Part shown: piece after piece, positions 10,807 through 22,745 of the stretch
Layout: every line of letters begins with the position of its first letter
How positions within the stretch are numbered: position 1 is the stretch's first letter
Assembly: GCF_003073045.1 (NCBI RefSeq)
Contig: NC_037590.1
Location: 7,475,835 to 7,539,834, forward strand
Direction: 5' to 3'
Length of the DNA: 64,000 nucleotides
Origin: Pomacea canaliculata
Taxonomy: Eukaryota > Mollusca > Gastropoda > Architaenioglossa > Ampullariidae
Notes under the pieces: model-generated
Database searches by the model: none
What the model was told of the DNA's origin: nothing
Seen by the model: only the letters and a program-made list of their open reading frames with translations
Made by a program: the position numbers and the translations under genes

Positions 10807-13800
10807 ACCCTGTCGAAGACTATCCATCAGGGCACCTTGGAGGGTAATCAACTCCGAGATGGTCAAAGAAAAAAACTGGCTTAGAATCGTCAAAGACTGG
10901 ACTGGTCGTCCTGCTCACTCTCGCCCACAATAGAGACATGTAGCCCCGACTACAGGGGCCGGTCAAGGAACAACTGACCGACTCCCGCTCTTTCATCAAG
11001 TAGACACTGTGTAGTTTGGTGATAAGTATAAAGTTTTGCTATGAAAAGGCTATACTTGGTGACGAGAAGCTTAGATCGATCGTCTAATGCGTGGAACGCG
11101 TGCGCCATGGACTTGCATCACGTGGTCTGCGCTGCGCATGCGAAGGACGCATTAATACGAAACCCGCCCATTATCAGCAGACTATCGTAATACGATATTA
11201 ATGATTCTTGCGCTTTGCTAATCAATAAACCGGCTAATGGTTGCTTTTCCCTTCCCTCACCTTGTGCACCTTACCTCTGAAGATACCGGCACTGGATCTT
11301 TAATCAAATCACTTGTATGTAGACTGGTTATATATCATGTGATCAGTACTGCAACTGTTCTCATACATAGCGTTTGTCAAACGCACAATGGGGCAATGTA
11401 TCTTTAGCAACAATAATAACAACAACAACCATACCACCAATTGTTCACCCCCACTACCAACAGTTTCCTATCAAAGTAACAATTTTAAGTGCAGTACAGT
11501 TATAAATAATAAACATTGATGTGTTTTTAATGCACTCACACAATTTTTTATACACATGGTAACAAAGAGAGGTCAGGTCAGCATGAGGTCAAAATTATTG
11601 CAGGTAAGATGAGTAGTCTCAATTGTCCTTTTCACCCTGGGGTTTCCTCAGTCAATCAAATTCTCACGCCATCTCGTTGCAACCTAGGATTTTCTTCTTT
11701 TATTTCCTCAAGCCCCGCAATCAGTCAAACACGTGTTCTCATTGTAAGGAAAAACATCGGATAAAAAGATTAATCTTAAAAAATCTGTGAATGAAAGGAG
11801 AAACCTCGCTGATCGACGACAGCAACAATTATGGTACCTGACACGGGGGTAGTTATCTTCTACTGGGATTTGCTGGGCACAAGGAAACATGATTATTCGG
11901 GTCAAAAGTCAGATTGTTTTGATATTTAACTTGAAAAATCATTTTATGCAAACGGACAGTGGGGAGGAAGATATTCGGTTTTGGAGGAAAAACTTCGTTG
12001 ACATTCTTGTCTCTTCAGAATCCTCTCTCCTTCCAGGCTCCTACTGATGATTCGGTTATCATGGTGTATTGCTTTCATTAGTTTATAAAACGATAATATA
12101 GCTCATGTAAAGTTTTCCATTTTTTTGTGTCGTGTAAAACCTCTTCTAAAGGAAGAAGAACACTTTAAAAATTCTGCTTTATTTGATTATTATGCTCCTG
12201 CTAAAATCTTTTGGAGAGAATTAGAATCTTTCTACAATATTTCTAAGGTATTTGTTACCATAATGTTGGAGACAAAGTAGATGATGATGATGATGATGAT
12301 GACGATGATGATGACGATAACAACAGCAACAAGAAGTGCAATGAAGAAAATTTATTACAAAAGGAGAAGGCTCATTGTGCTTTGCAAAAACCAAAAAGTA
12401 GTATAGAAAACAGCTATGGTATCATACACAGACCGTATGAATATCTAATGTGAAAAAAATATATATAGAGAGAGAGAAAGAGAGCACAGTATGTTAATAT
12501 GTTGCATGATACATGACTAAGGCAGTGAGGCGTTTCCGCTTAGAATGTCCACACCAGCCATCAACAAATAATTCGGTTGCCGAAGTCCAGACTGAGAAAC
12601 AGCCATCCACGCTCGATACTGCACCTTTGAGGGGAAGCTGAACACAGCCCAGAAAACAACACGGAACCTAGCTTCATGTCTTATTCAGGTGAACCTCTCA
12701 TGTTTTAGTTACAGGGGGCCTGCCACTGCAGGCGATATCCTCCTCAAGACTTCCCGCCGCCTCCTCCCTTCTTTGGTTACGAGGAGACAACTCCATCTTG
12801 GCTGCGTGCCGGCGTCTGCAGACCCGTGGATGTCCATGGCTGATGATGCTGGCAGTCTCAACAGTCACAGTGATGACATGCCTGTGAAAAAGGGAGAATA
12901 TATATACATATGTATATGAGAGAGAATCGAATCGAATATTTTATTGCTTATGCCATCGACCCCTAACAAGATGGCGACACCACAATGACATTGCTAATGA
13001 ATTACATAAAGATACGTTGAAACCTGTGTATTGTATCAAACATACAATTATACATATTTGAACCTGGGGGTATTATATTGTTGTCTATTAGAGTGCATCT
13101 ATATAGGTACCAAAAATACTACATAGTTAAAAATAAAATAAAGAGCGAGAGAGAGAGAGAATAAACGACTCAGTTATTGCTCAAGCCATCGGCCTGTATT
13201 ACAGCAGTGATTGAACAGACTCTTCACTTTGCGAAATGTAAGTAAACATTTGCCACCAAAGTTAACAATAGAAACAAAGGAAATTTCTCTCTTGTGTGTC
13301 TCCATTCTTGATTCCACTTGAACAGCCCTGTGCCAGCCAACAACATTCGGTGCCTGCCGGGCCTAGCACTTACTATTGTTTTATTCATCGTTATTATTAT
13401 TTATTTATGTATTGCTTCCAGTGGTGTCTTTTCTTGTTCTCTAGTATAAACGATGAAGAGCTGCATTCTGGCATCCATCAACAACTCTTTAAAATCATTC
13501 CACTCCGTCGCTTTTACTGTTTTGTTGAGCTCTGGCAACCCGAGGATTTCTGGGTTAGGTTGCATGCGAGGTCTTAATTCCGACTTAAGTTTAAGCCCAC
13601 AATTCTCGGCTGAACTTCTAAACATTGCCTTTAGCTAGCGGGTATTTCAGGTGTTCAGAATTAGTTTTGAGTTACAGGTCTCAAGTGGCAAGTCGACTAA
13701 TTAGACCAAACTCAGTGAAGTCGACTTTCTTGATACATAGACTAAATCATCAACAGCCATGCACCTATAACAGACAAGCTCACTTCTACAACATACACTC

Positions 13801-13854
13801 ACTCATACACAAAGTACATTACAGACACACGCTACAAACGATTATGGTCAAAAC
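10807..13854. other. Intergenic stretch with simple and LINE-tail-like repeats
   Basis: No supported exon chain. It contains an NRF1-like word TGCGCATGCG at 11133-11142, a GAT/GAC microsatellite near 12277-12318, an AG-rich patch near 12463-12485, and two similar blocks near 12925 and 13160 described separately. The open frame at 13401-13625 (minus) has ordinary composition but no recognisable domain. Confidence 0.5.
12925..13205 (-). repeat. Two related LINE-tail-like blocks
   Basis: The block at 12926-12975 contains TTTATTGCTTATGCCATCGA next to an AATCG repeat. A second block near 13160-13200 contains TTATTGCTCAAGCCATCGG. Read on the minus strand, both give a word like GTCGATGGC followed by AATAAA and a short repeat, the usual look of a non-LTR element 3' terminus. 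The type 1 SINE tail (7620-7640) has the related GTCGATGGCCTATGCC. Confidence 0.35.
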
Positions 13855-13855
13855 T

Positions 13856-14258
13856 GAGTGGATCAGTGACTAAACGGACCCATAGATAATGGTCAAGCCA
13901 GCTCCATCAAGGTGTAACTAGGAACCTAGAGCTAACACCTGTAGGCTGTTTGAAGACCACCTGCACCTCCACCTGTTTGCAGTTGATCAAAGGAATATGG
14001 ATTACTTCTAGTTCACTGCTTCATTCCCCGTCCCCTTCTCCCAGAGGCAAGTGCACTCCCTCCCACCTCCTCCCTATTCTCCTCCCTCCCCACTGTCATA
14101 GTTACGGCCTACACTGTAAGTCGTGGTGGGTGCGGCAGTCTGTGAACCCTCCGTGTTCTCCATGCAGACACTACACTTAGGTTAGTTTCCTCCTTCTCTC
14201 CTCCCCCAACATCCCCCATCCCTTATTGCCAGTCTGGACCCGCCTGTCGTCACGTGGC
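13856..14258 (+). repeat. Large direct repeat, copy 1
   Basis: About 400 bases that recur at 14844-15191 in the same orientation. Shared anchors include GTGGATCAGTGACTAAA at the left, ACCTGCACCTCCACCTGTTT in the middle, GTGCGGCAGTCTGTGAACC, and GTCTGGACCCGCCTGTCGTC at the right. This copy is longer because of extra CT-rich sequence near 14010-14100. I recognise no protein and see no terminal inverted repeats. Confidence 0.85.
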
Positions 14259-14843
14259 AAGGCCCCACCCACCCAAGGCCGCGGTCTCTACCTGAAGGTC
14301 TCACTGTTTACTTGTTTACCAGTCTCAAGTGCACAATTTAAACTGAAGGATCAGGTTCTTTTCAAGGTTTTGTCAACACCTTTCTTTACAACGTTGAAAG
14401 AGTTTCTCATTCACATCATTCTAGTTTTCTGTAATCTGTGTTGAGGTCTATAGCGCTCACAGCTGGGTGTGGTTAAGGAATTCAAATTCAGAGATGAATA
14501 CGTAGAACCCGAAAAAAATCAGGAATGTAGGTCATGGGAAGACAGGTACCCTTTATTTTGACACCATCGAGTCATTCAATATTTTTGGAACAGCCTGGAT
14601 AACTTTCTATCTCGAAGAGATGAGAAAACGCAATTCACGTAATTGTAAATTCAACAAGTAAACAACAGGGCAAGATGAAATTAAAATTAAGCAGATAACT
14701 GGACTCCATTGTATTGCAAAACAAATGCTTATAAATTTAAAAAGCTAAATACAAAAGAAGTCAACAGTTCTAATTTATCTTAAACATGTAATTTAAAGAT
14801 ACAGAAATGGATATAATTAATTGTCCTTTTAAACTCATAATGA

Positions 14844-15191
14844 AGTGGATCAGTGACTAAATGGATTCATAGATTCTGCTCCAGAGAGCTCCATCAAGCT
14901 GTAACTAACGGTAACATGTACCTGTAGGCTGTTTATGACCACCTGCACCTCCACCTGTTTGCAGTTGATCAAAGGAATATGAATTACTTCTGGTTTCCCG
15001 TCCCCTTTTCCCAGAAGCAAGTGCTCCCTCCTCCAACTTCCCCCCGCTGTAACTCATGGCGGGTGCGGCAGTCTGTGAACCGTCCGTGTTTTCCAGACTG
15101 ACACTACACGTGCGGGTGGTCTCCTCCTTCCCTCCTCCCCCAATATCCTCCATCCCTTCCTGCCAGTCTGGACCCGCCTGTCGTCACGCGG
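14844..15191 (+). repeat. Large direct repeat, copy 2
   Basis: Second copy of the repeat at 13856-14258, about 585 bases downstream. Base changes and small indels are spread over its whole length, so the duplication is not recent. An open minus-strand frame (14905-15153) exists here, but it has no known motif and its counterpart in copy 1 does not look conserved as protein. Confidence 0.85.
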
Positions 15192-17726
15192 CCACCAATT
15201 TGTCTCTCACCTGCTGATGGCTGCGTCATGTCGGCGCCCGTGCAAGTGGCTGTCATGTTCAGGTGCACGTTCTCACGCAGGTAACATGCACACGAGCCTC
15301 GTCGTCACAGGTGTGCCAGCGACTGTCATCATTGCGCCAGGTGTGGCTGATGGCAAGGTACTGGCGGGGAGACACCGATGTTGAAATCTCTGCAGTTACA
15401 AACATTATCTCTTACCGGCCCGCTGCACAGGTCAGGCGTCGGTTCACACAGCCAGGACTTCCTGCCTCACGTTCGATGTTTGTGCAGGTGTGACAAATAT
15501 GATCGGATAACACAGGTGTGTGTATATATAAATAATACAAAGGCGAGGCATCACACACACACACTATCTTCCCACACCTGGTCATGACAGTTGTTTGTAT
15601 GTATACTAGCTCATCGATAACAATAAGTGTGTTATTAAATACATATATATATATAAACACAGAGCTCATCATGCTTAGCCCTAAGTGCCCGGCTGTCCAA
15701 GCTGACCCCCACTGACCCGCACTGACCCACCGCACGGTTGTGTTGTTGTGTTGTTGTGTTGTTTGTTGTTGATGCAGGAGAGCAGAGCGTCGTGCGGTCA
15801 GGTGTCCTGATTCTCCTCTCTTATCGCTCGGCCATTGGCTTACTCGACCACCGGCCTGCGTTACCTGGGCGACTGACAACGCACACCACCAGGGGGCGCC
15901 GGTGTGGCGACGGCAAAACAGCTTTGAGTGTCGGTGTCCTACCTGTCGGCCTGCTTGCCTTCTGCGTTCGGGGCAGAAACCGTTCCTCGGATTCTGATAC
16001 AGGTCAGTAACAAAATGGACAACAATGTCCTTAAGTTATCTCCATTTTTTGCCGTATCATGAAAATAATCCTCTTAGCTATTTATAGACACTAGTTATCG
16101 CCGCAGCCGTTGTATTTATGATGATGTCTGGATGGTAGTGAGGTGGCATGCTTCCTGTACCTGATTCTTGTTGTAAATCTTTCTTTTCTGCGGGTGTTGT
16201 CATGCTGTGATGTGTGCGTGCTTTTATTCTGATATGGTCTAGTCTGAACGCATATTTTCTATGCACATTCAGTGTTTGTAAATGGTGTTCTAAATAATAG
16301 AAAGACTGAGTTTTTTTTTTTTTTTTTTTAGGAAACAGTGTTGCATAAGGACGAGGTATTACACATCTACTTTTTATAAAATGTTAGGGAAAATTATTTG
16401 TTGTTTCGAACTACCTGTATAAATGCTAGCCGATCCAGCTTTTTGATGTAAATACAGAGAAAAGTCAGGCCTCGTACTGGCTTTAGCTCCCTAGCGACTG
16501 GCTTTCAAACATCTGAATTTCGACTTTCTTTTCAGATCTTAATCTCTGAAGATGATGTTAGTATTTTATATGTCTGTATAGACTATTATTGAGACGACAA
16601 GTTGTTTTCTTATATGAAATGTATAAATGTATAAATGAACGAAATGTAGCTTTCAGTAAAGGATGTACTTGTACTGGTTCCACAATGTACATAACCATTA
16701 TTTATCTCTTTTTTTCTGGTAGTTATGTGTGTACTGATAATTCAAGAAGCAAAGTAAAAGTGCATAACTGTATTATTTCAACTATCATTTACATTATATT
16801 CCTAAAGCAGAGAGGAGGGTATGCCAACTGATTTTGAGGCACACTGTTGGATATTGAACTAAAAATAGCTTTTTGCGGATTTTGTAAACCAAATAAAAGA
16901 CAAAGCGGGGATGGGGAAAATACACAAGTGAGGCAAGCAACTGTGACAGAAAATAAATATGCCTATTCCTACTTAATCCTCTCTCGTACCAACTCTCCCT
17001 CCCCCCGCTCTACACACACACACGCACACACACGCACACGCACACACAGACACAGACACACCCTACTGTTGGCCTTTCATCTTAGCCTGCTAGTTGCTCT
17101 ATCGATTAGGGCTGACTACTGAGAAAGATGTTTTGTTTCTCTGAAGGGTCGCCATTTACGCATGAATTGACTTTCATTTTCGTATTGGCGTAAACACATC
17201 CTTTCAATCAACGATTATGGTGTCACTTGCATCTGACTTAATGAAGCATGGAACCCGCCCCAACACACACACATACACATATACACACATATACACATAT
17301 ACACACATGCACCCACACACATATGCACACATGAGTTTGAACATTGGGTGTATTCCTCTAAGGAATCTCATCGTTGTGAAATAGTTGGGATGTCTGAAGA
17401 GTTTCAGTTTGAACTGTGTCGGGGGTAAAATCGAAAAATCGAAGAGCGACCGTCTGTCACAAACAGTCCCTTGTCTCCCTGTCCCTGATCTTCACCTTAT
17501 GAGACTCCGCCTCTCCATGCCTTTCATATTTATTATATCAGTGTTATCCCTCATCTTCTGACATTTGCTCTGCTGTCTGCAGCTTTAAAACTGTGTTTGA
17601 CTTGTTGGCAGTAAATGCTGCCACCCGCCTGTTCATACAGTTCATTTGTTTAACAGCCGGCACCCAAGTTTTTCTGGCTTAATGTGTTCTTTAATAACGA
17701 ACTTCTAACCCGATTTGTTTTTTATC

Positions 17727-17781
<55 letters not shown>

Positions 17782-17815
17782 TATTATTATTATTATTATT
17801 ATATTATTATTATTA
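17727..17815 (+). repeat. (ATT)n microsatellite
   Basis: About 29 units of TTA/ATT with two short interruptions. It produces an artificial Tyr- or Ile-rich reading frame. Confidence 0.95.
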
Positions 17816-19859
17816 CTCAAATTGTCAGCAATAAATATAGCCATCGTAAATATGTCAGTGTGTGTACACAGTGTCATGTCACAAAACACAAAGTAAGTCA
17901 CTATTTAAAATTTCCTTGCAGCACTCTATTGAATAAGAGACAGAGAGAGACAGACAAATAAAGAAAGACACAGAGAGAGATTGTGTGTATGTTTGTTCAA
18001 GAAATCTTCTGCTGCCCAGATTGTTTTTCTGTGTACAAGAGGGCAATGAAAGACATATTTTCGCTTGTTCTATTGCAGTGTCGTTTATAAAATGTACACT
18101 GTGTCAGTTGTACTGACAGACAAACAGTCGTTGTCACGGCACATTGTTTTTTTCCTCTATCAGGCAGACATTGCGCCCCTTGATGCCAATGAGAGGTCCC
18201 GCCAGGATCGATAAGGACAAATCTTTACGATTTCCCTGGTATTGAATAGCTGCTTGTTTCCTCATTCGTGCTAATGGGTGCATGCTGTTGTTCACCTGTA
18301 CACCTACCCATAATGCATCTGTGTAAGCGTGCATACATGTCCGTGCATATAAACGTACATGCATGCACCCATAAAGGATGCAGATGATAGTTGGGTGTGC
18401 AGAGACCTTCAACCCACGAGTCTAGTTATCTTTGTGACAAGCATATTCTCACCACCAGCCAGTCAGACAGACAGACAGACAGATATTCTACTAACCGTTA
18501 TCTACGTAGAAGAAAAAGTAGTCCACCAGTTCTCCTGCACGAAAGTTTCCTGTTTCAGCATATGGAGTAAGAATACTTGATCCCATGGGTGGGTCAGGCC
18601 TCTTATCAAACCATGCCCAGCCAGCAACAGATCGATGCTGTCTTTTGGCAAATGTTCGAATTTCATCGTGACCATGGTTACCAAAAGCAAGCAGAGATAA
18701 TGTTAACACGTACTGTTGGTCACTGCACATTGTGCTTCAGCAAACACGAAACAGTTTTCAAAATTTTCCTCGGAGGTACAGTTGGGAAGGAAGAATGGCG
18801 AAAACAAAGGGAGGATAAGTTGTGAACTAGTCACGTTTATTTTAGGCTTCTCAGGTTACAGTTTGATCATTGTAGTAGCCAATTCCCGGAAATTCAATAT
18901 TTGCCCCCTTTTTACTCCTCTTCCTCTAAAATAAACTAAAATGAAAAAACAAAGGAAGTAAAACACTACTCTTGCGAGCTGGCATACTTTAATATTTTAA
19001 ACTCATGTGTGTGTGTCTGTCTGTCTCTGTGTGTGTGTGTCTCTCTCTCTGTGTTTGTGCATTTTAAAGTGCCTAACCACTAACGTGTATCACACATACA
19101 GGACCGCAGGTAAACAAATTGCACAATGGGCTAAGTACGCTCTCTCTCTCTCAGACAGACAAGCACAAACACCACGTACCCGGAAGAAGTGGAAGGGTGG
19201 TGCAAAAAAAGAAAGAAAGGAAAAGAAAAAGAGAGACAGAAAGAGAGGGTCCTGAGTTTGACAGTAACGTCTTGAGAAACTTAATGAATAAATCATGTTG
19301 ATTGGCAAACCAAAGCCAAGCCTTACTGTCATGGCGCCAGTATGTCGGCTTCAATCAAAAACAGTCGATAGACCTGGTATTCACTTTCTCTGTTTATTTT
19401 AATATTTTAATCCACTTGACTGAAGGTGTGCAATGTCATTATTGTCGCAGCCTTTACTTCATTGTTAACTTAAGCCGCCTCTTTCCGCTTGTAGACTTCT
19501 TAAGTGAACACTACTCAAGCCGCCCATGCGGAGAAAGAGCAATGGCGGGGATGTCAGAGATTAAGAACAGTTCCGCAGAGAAAAAAATGGCTGGTCCGAA
19601 AAATGTCACAACGACATACATTTATAAGTGAACAAGTTTATAAGGGAGACTGGTGTAAAGTCACCGGGTGGAACTTCATAATGAGAAAGAAATCTCAAAA
19701 TCGTGTCATCGGTCTCAAGATAATGACAATGAATCGCAAGAAGCCATGTAATGAAAACGAGTCGTCAGTCACGACATAATGAAAATGCATCTTTGGTGTA
19801 GCCATGTCTAAACCATCATTTCTAACGATTGAGCTTATCCGAGGGGACTAGTTCTCCAT

Positions 19860-20250
19860 TTCATATCAGAATCGATCGTGCGTGGCGGAAATGAAATTAG
19901 TGCGCATGCGGAAATGACCTTAATCCAACTTGAACTTTACAGCGATTGGGTAGCTGCAAAGGACCGGTTATCCGGAAGTCTGTCAGTGCACGTGACCTTT
20001 CTGAATGCGTTTGCGACTTTGAGACATGTTTGGCCCAGTCTCCCAGAGAAACGGGGTTCATCTCGCAATCTGTCAACAGTCAGAAGCGATTTTTGTTCCC
20101 CCGACACTCTTCTGTCCTCGGCATGACAATGGGCTGTGAGTCTCTCGTGTAGCTTCGATATCTCACGTGCTCGCACGACCCTTCTGCGCATGCGCTGTTT
20201 GCTTTAAGCGACGTGTTTGTCCAAAACATGTCTCAGTTTCCGGACGTGTG
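19860..20250. promoter_or_regulatory. Candidate promoter-like patch with NRF1-type motifs
   Basis: Two copies of the NRF1-type palindrome lie about 285 bases apart: TGCGCATGCG at 19901-19910 and TGCGCATGCGC at 20185-20195, with CACGTG at 20164-20169. CpG is locally more frequent than in the flanks. The LU gene's first coding exon (22746) starts at a strong splice acceptor, so an upstream non-coding exon is expected; a GTAAGT donor at 20475-20480 could belong to it. The link is an inference; transcript data would be needed to place the start. Confidence 0.3.
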
Positions 20251-22745
20251 GCAGGACAAACGCCTTTCCCAGGTCACTTGCGGACAGATTGAAGATAACT
20301 CTGAACAGAAGTTATGTTGATGATCAAAGAGCAATGGGAGAGAAAGGTGGATGAAAAACAACTGGAGTTTTCAAGATATACACGTATTTAGAGGTGTCAC
20401 AGCTTTCAAAGATTTGTGCTTTAAGGGGTATTTTCGGGGTGGGGTAGACAGTAACCGGACTATCTCTTTAACATGTAAGTGAAACATATTATTTTATGTC
20501 TATTATTTATCTGAGCAGCTGTAAATCCTAGTACACATCGGCTTCAAGATTTGGGAGTCATAGATGACTTTGTAAAAGAATTTGAAGAACTTTTTTTAGA
20601 CCAGAAATTGAACTTTCGATAAACAATCGAGAAACAACATCCCAACGGGTGTGAAAAGAAGAAATCTCAACTTTCTGAATTTGTTTTCGGCTTCAATGAA
20701 ATCAATGACAGGAATAAGGATAAAACACCGACAGTTATCTCACAACGATAGTAGATTTGGTGGGTTAGCTATCTTGATGACGTCACGGTGGTACTACAAT
20801 ATGAAGACAAAGCAATGGAGTGCGGCAATAGCTCGGAGTCGGCAGGAAGCTGCATTCAGTCACGTGTTCTGAGCAACATGGACTGGGCAAAGACAAAGAA
20901 TTGCAGTTGGTGTGGGTTCAGAGGCCGGCTAATATCGACCACAGCCCCACCACCGAGTGCAGAAGCACACACTTCAGTTGCTAAGAAACTGTCAGAACGG
21001 GCGGCTTACCTGTACACGGCATGGGCCAGCCTTTTGAAGATCTTTTATTAAAGAGCACGGCAACTCAAGCAAGAAATAGTCATCAAGACGGATACTGAAG
21101 TTTTGAATTAATTCTTCTCAAAATTCTGGATTACAAACGAAATTATTTCCTTGATGTTGGTTATCGGCGCGCGCACATACTAAAAGCAAGCACAAACGAC
21201 AGTGAGTTAGCATGTCTGTCTGTTTATGTGTCGTTGGAAATACGGTCTGACAAGGATATGATTTTCACATCATTGCGCACTTCACCTTAAATATCAATGC
21301 CCGCTTTATGTCGAAACTTTCTATCATACTAGTGTATATCACATCACACAATATATCGTGACTGAAATAAAGTTGAAATGAATGCAGTCTCACATACACA
21401 GTAATACAGGGTGTGTAAGCTTGTCTTTGCTTTTCTTTCCAGAAAAAAACATCCGGGACCTTTTTTCCCTTTGCCTCGAAAGGTAAAAAAATAAATAAAC
21501 TAAAAATTGTGCGGCTCGATTTCATCTTTTTCCCATGAAGTTTGCCTTTCCTGCCTGCCGAGCGCGATCTGTTTGTTGTGGCGACCTCTTAGCAACGCCG
21601 CGGGTGGCTTACGTGGAGCAGGGCCTTGCTCTTTAGTTTCCACTTCAATTCCCTGGAGTTTAAAGCAGGCGGGTTGGCTTTTGTTGTCACATTGATTATT
21701 TTTATATAAATAAGACGACATTTTCTGCTTTCATCAACGGCTGTTGTCGCTCATGAATGCGTGCAGTTACATAACCACACAACTGGAATCATTATAACTC
21801 TGACATAGCGGCTTGCCTCCAACCACGTCCAGCCAGTTATCAGACTGGAACTTAAAGACATTATAGTTTCTTTTAAACTGTGCCTCTTCTGCTTCGATAC
21901 CTTTTTTCTTCCATATTTGAGTTTAGAAAGGAAAGGTTTTTTTAAAAAAATATTTTTCCTTTCTTTCATGGATCCCTTACCCTGTCGATCTGATTGAGCT
22001 GAAGCTATGAAAGTGTTCAGATTATAACAGTTGTTACAGAGTTCTGGTTATTCACTTTCAACTAGTACTAACCTTGATGATTTTTCTGAGATTTCTAGTT
22101 GCATCAACGATAAAAGAGCACTTGTAAGTAGTGCACAATAAGTAGTGGAAATATTCTGGCTCTGCCGTTAGTTTGTCTAATAAATTTCAAGTGTTTGAAT
22201 CACAATGGCTTTATTCAGCCAGAAGAACAAATGTATTCCAGTAACAGTTAATGTGCCAGACATTCCCATAGTACCCTTAGCAACACTTTAAGGAGCTTAT
22301 CTAGAATATTGAAAAATATTTCTTAGGACGATCACAAGAAGAAAAACGTTTTTCATCTTTATCTTGAAAATAAAGGATTGATTTTAAAATATTTCAGTTT
22401 TCTTGGTTAGACATTGTGAATTGTCACTTGTAAGTCATAGGTACACTTTCTAAAATAAATTAGAGCTTAAGGGTCCAAATTGATTCTTATGACTGAGTAA
22501 ATACAAAGAAACCGGCAAATTATATTACATAACAGTTCAAGAGCAAAATGAGGGATCCAATGGCACATAAAGACCATTATTATGTTTGCTCACTAATAAT
22601 TCACTATCCATGAAATATATCTTCAATCCCTACTTATTTATAAACTATAACTTATAGTTATTTTTTCAGAACAGGCCTCTGCATAAGTTATAGAGATTTT
22701 AAAAATATTAAATATTAAATATTTTTTTTTTTGGTCTTTTTCCAG

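Larger units (their letters stand above)
15192..22745. other. Long intergenic stretch before the LU gene
   Basis: I found no supportable coding exon. It contains (CA)n tracts at 17011-17063 and 17256-17335, an (ATT)n tract at 17727-17815, purine-rich tracts near 17940 and 19205-19250, and a patch at about 19860-20250 described separately. The 79-codon minus-strand frame at 18491-18730 has no motif I can name. Confidence 0.5.

Noticed and set aside
13401-13625. A 74-codon minus-strand frame of protein-like composition (NPEILGLPELNKTVK).
   Set aside because: I could not match it to a family or find exons that join it.
18491-18730. A 79-codon minus-strand frame containing FGNHGHDEIRTF, considered as a phosphatase-like exon.
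   Set aside because: A GNH word alone is not enough. There are no neighbouring exons, and an overlapping second minus frame is also open, so chance is likely.
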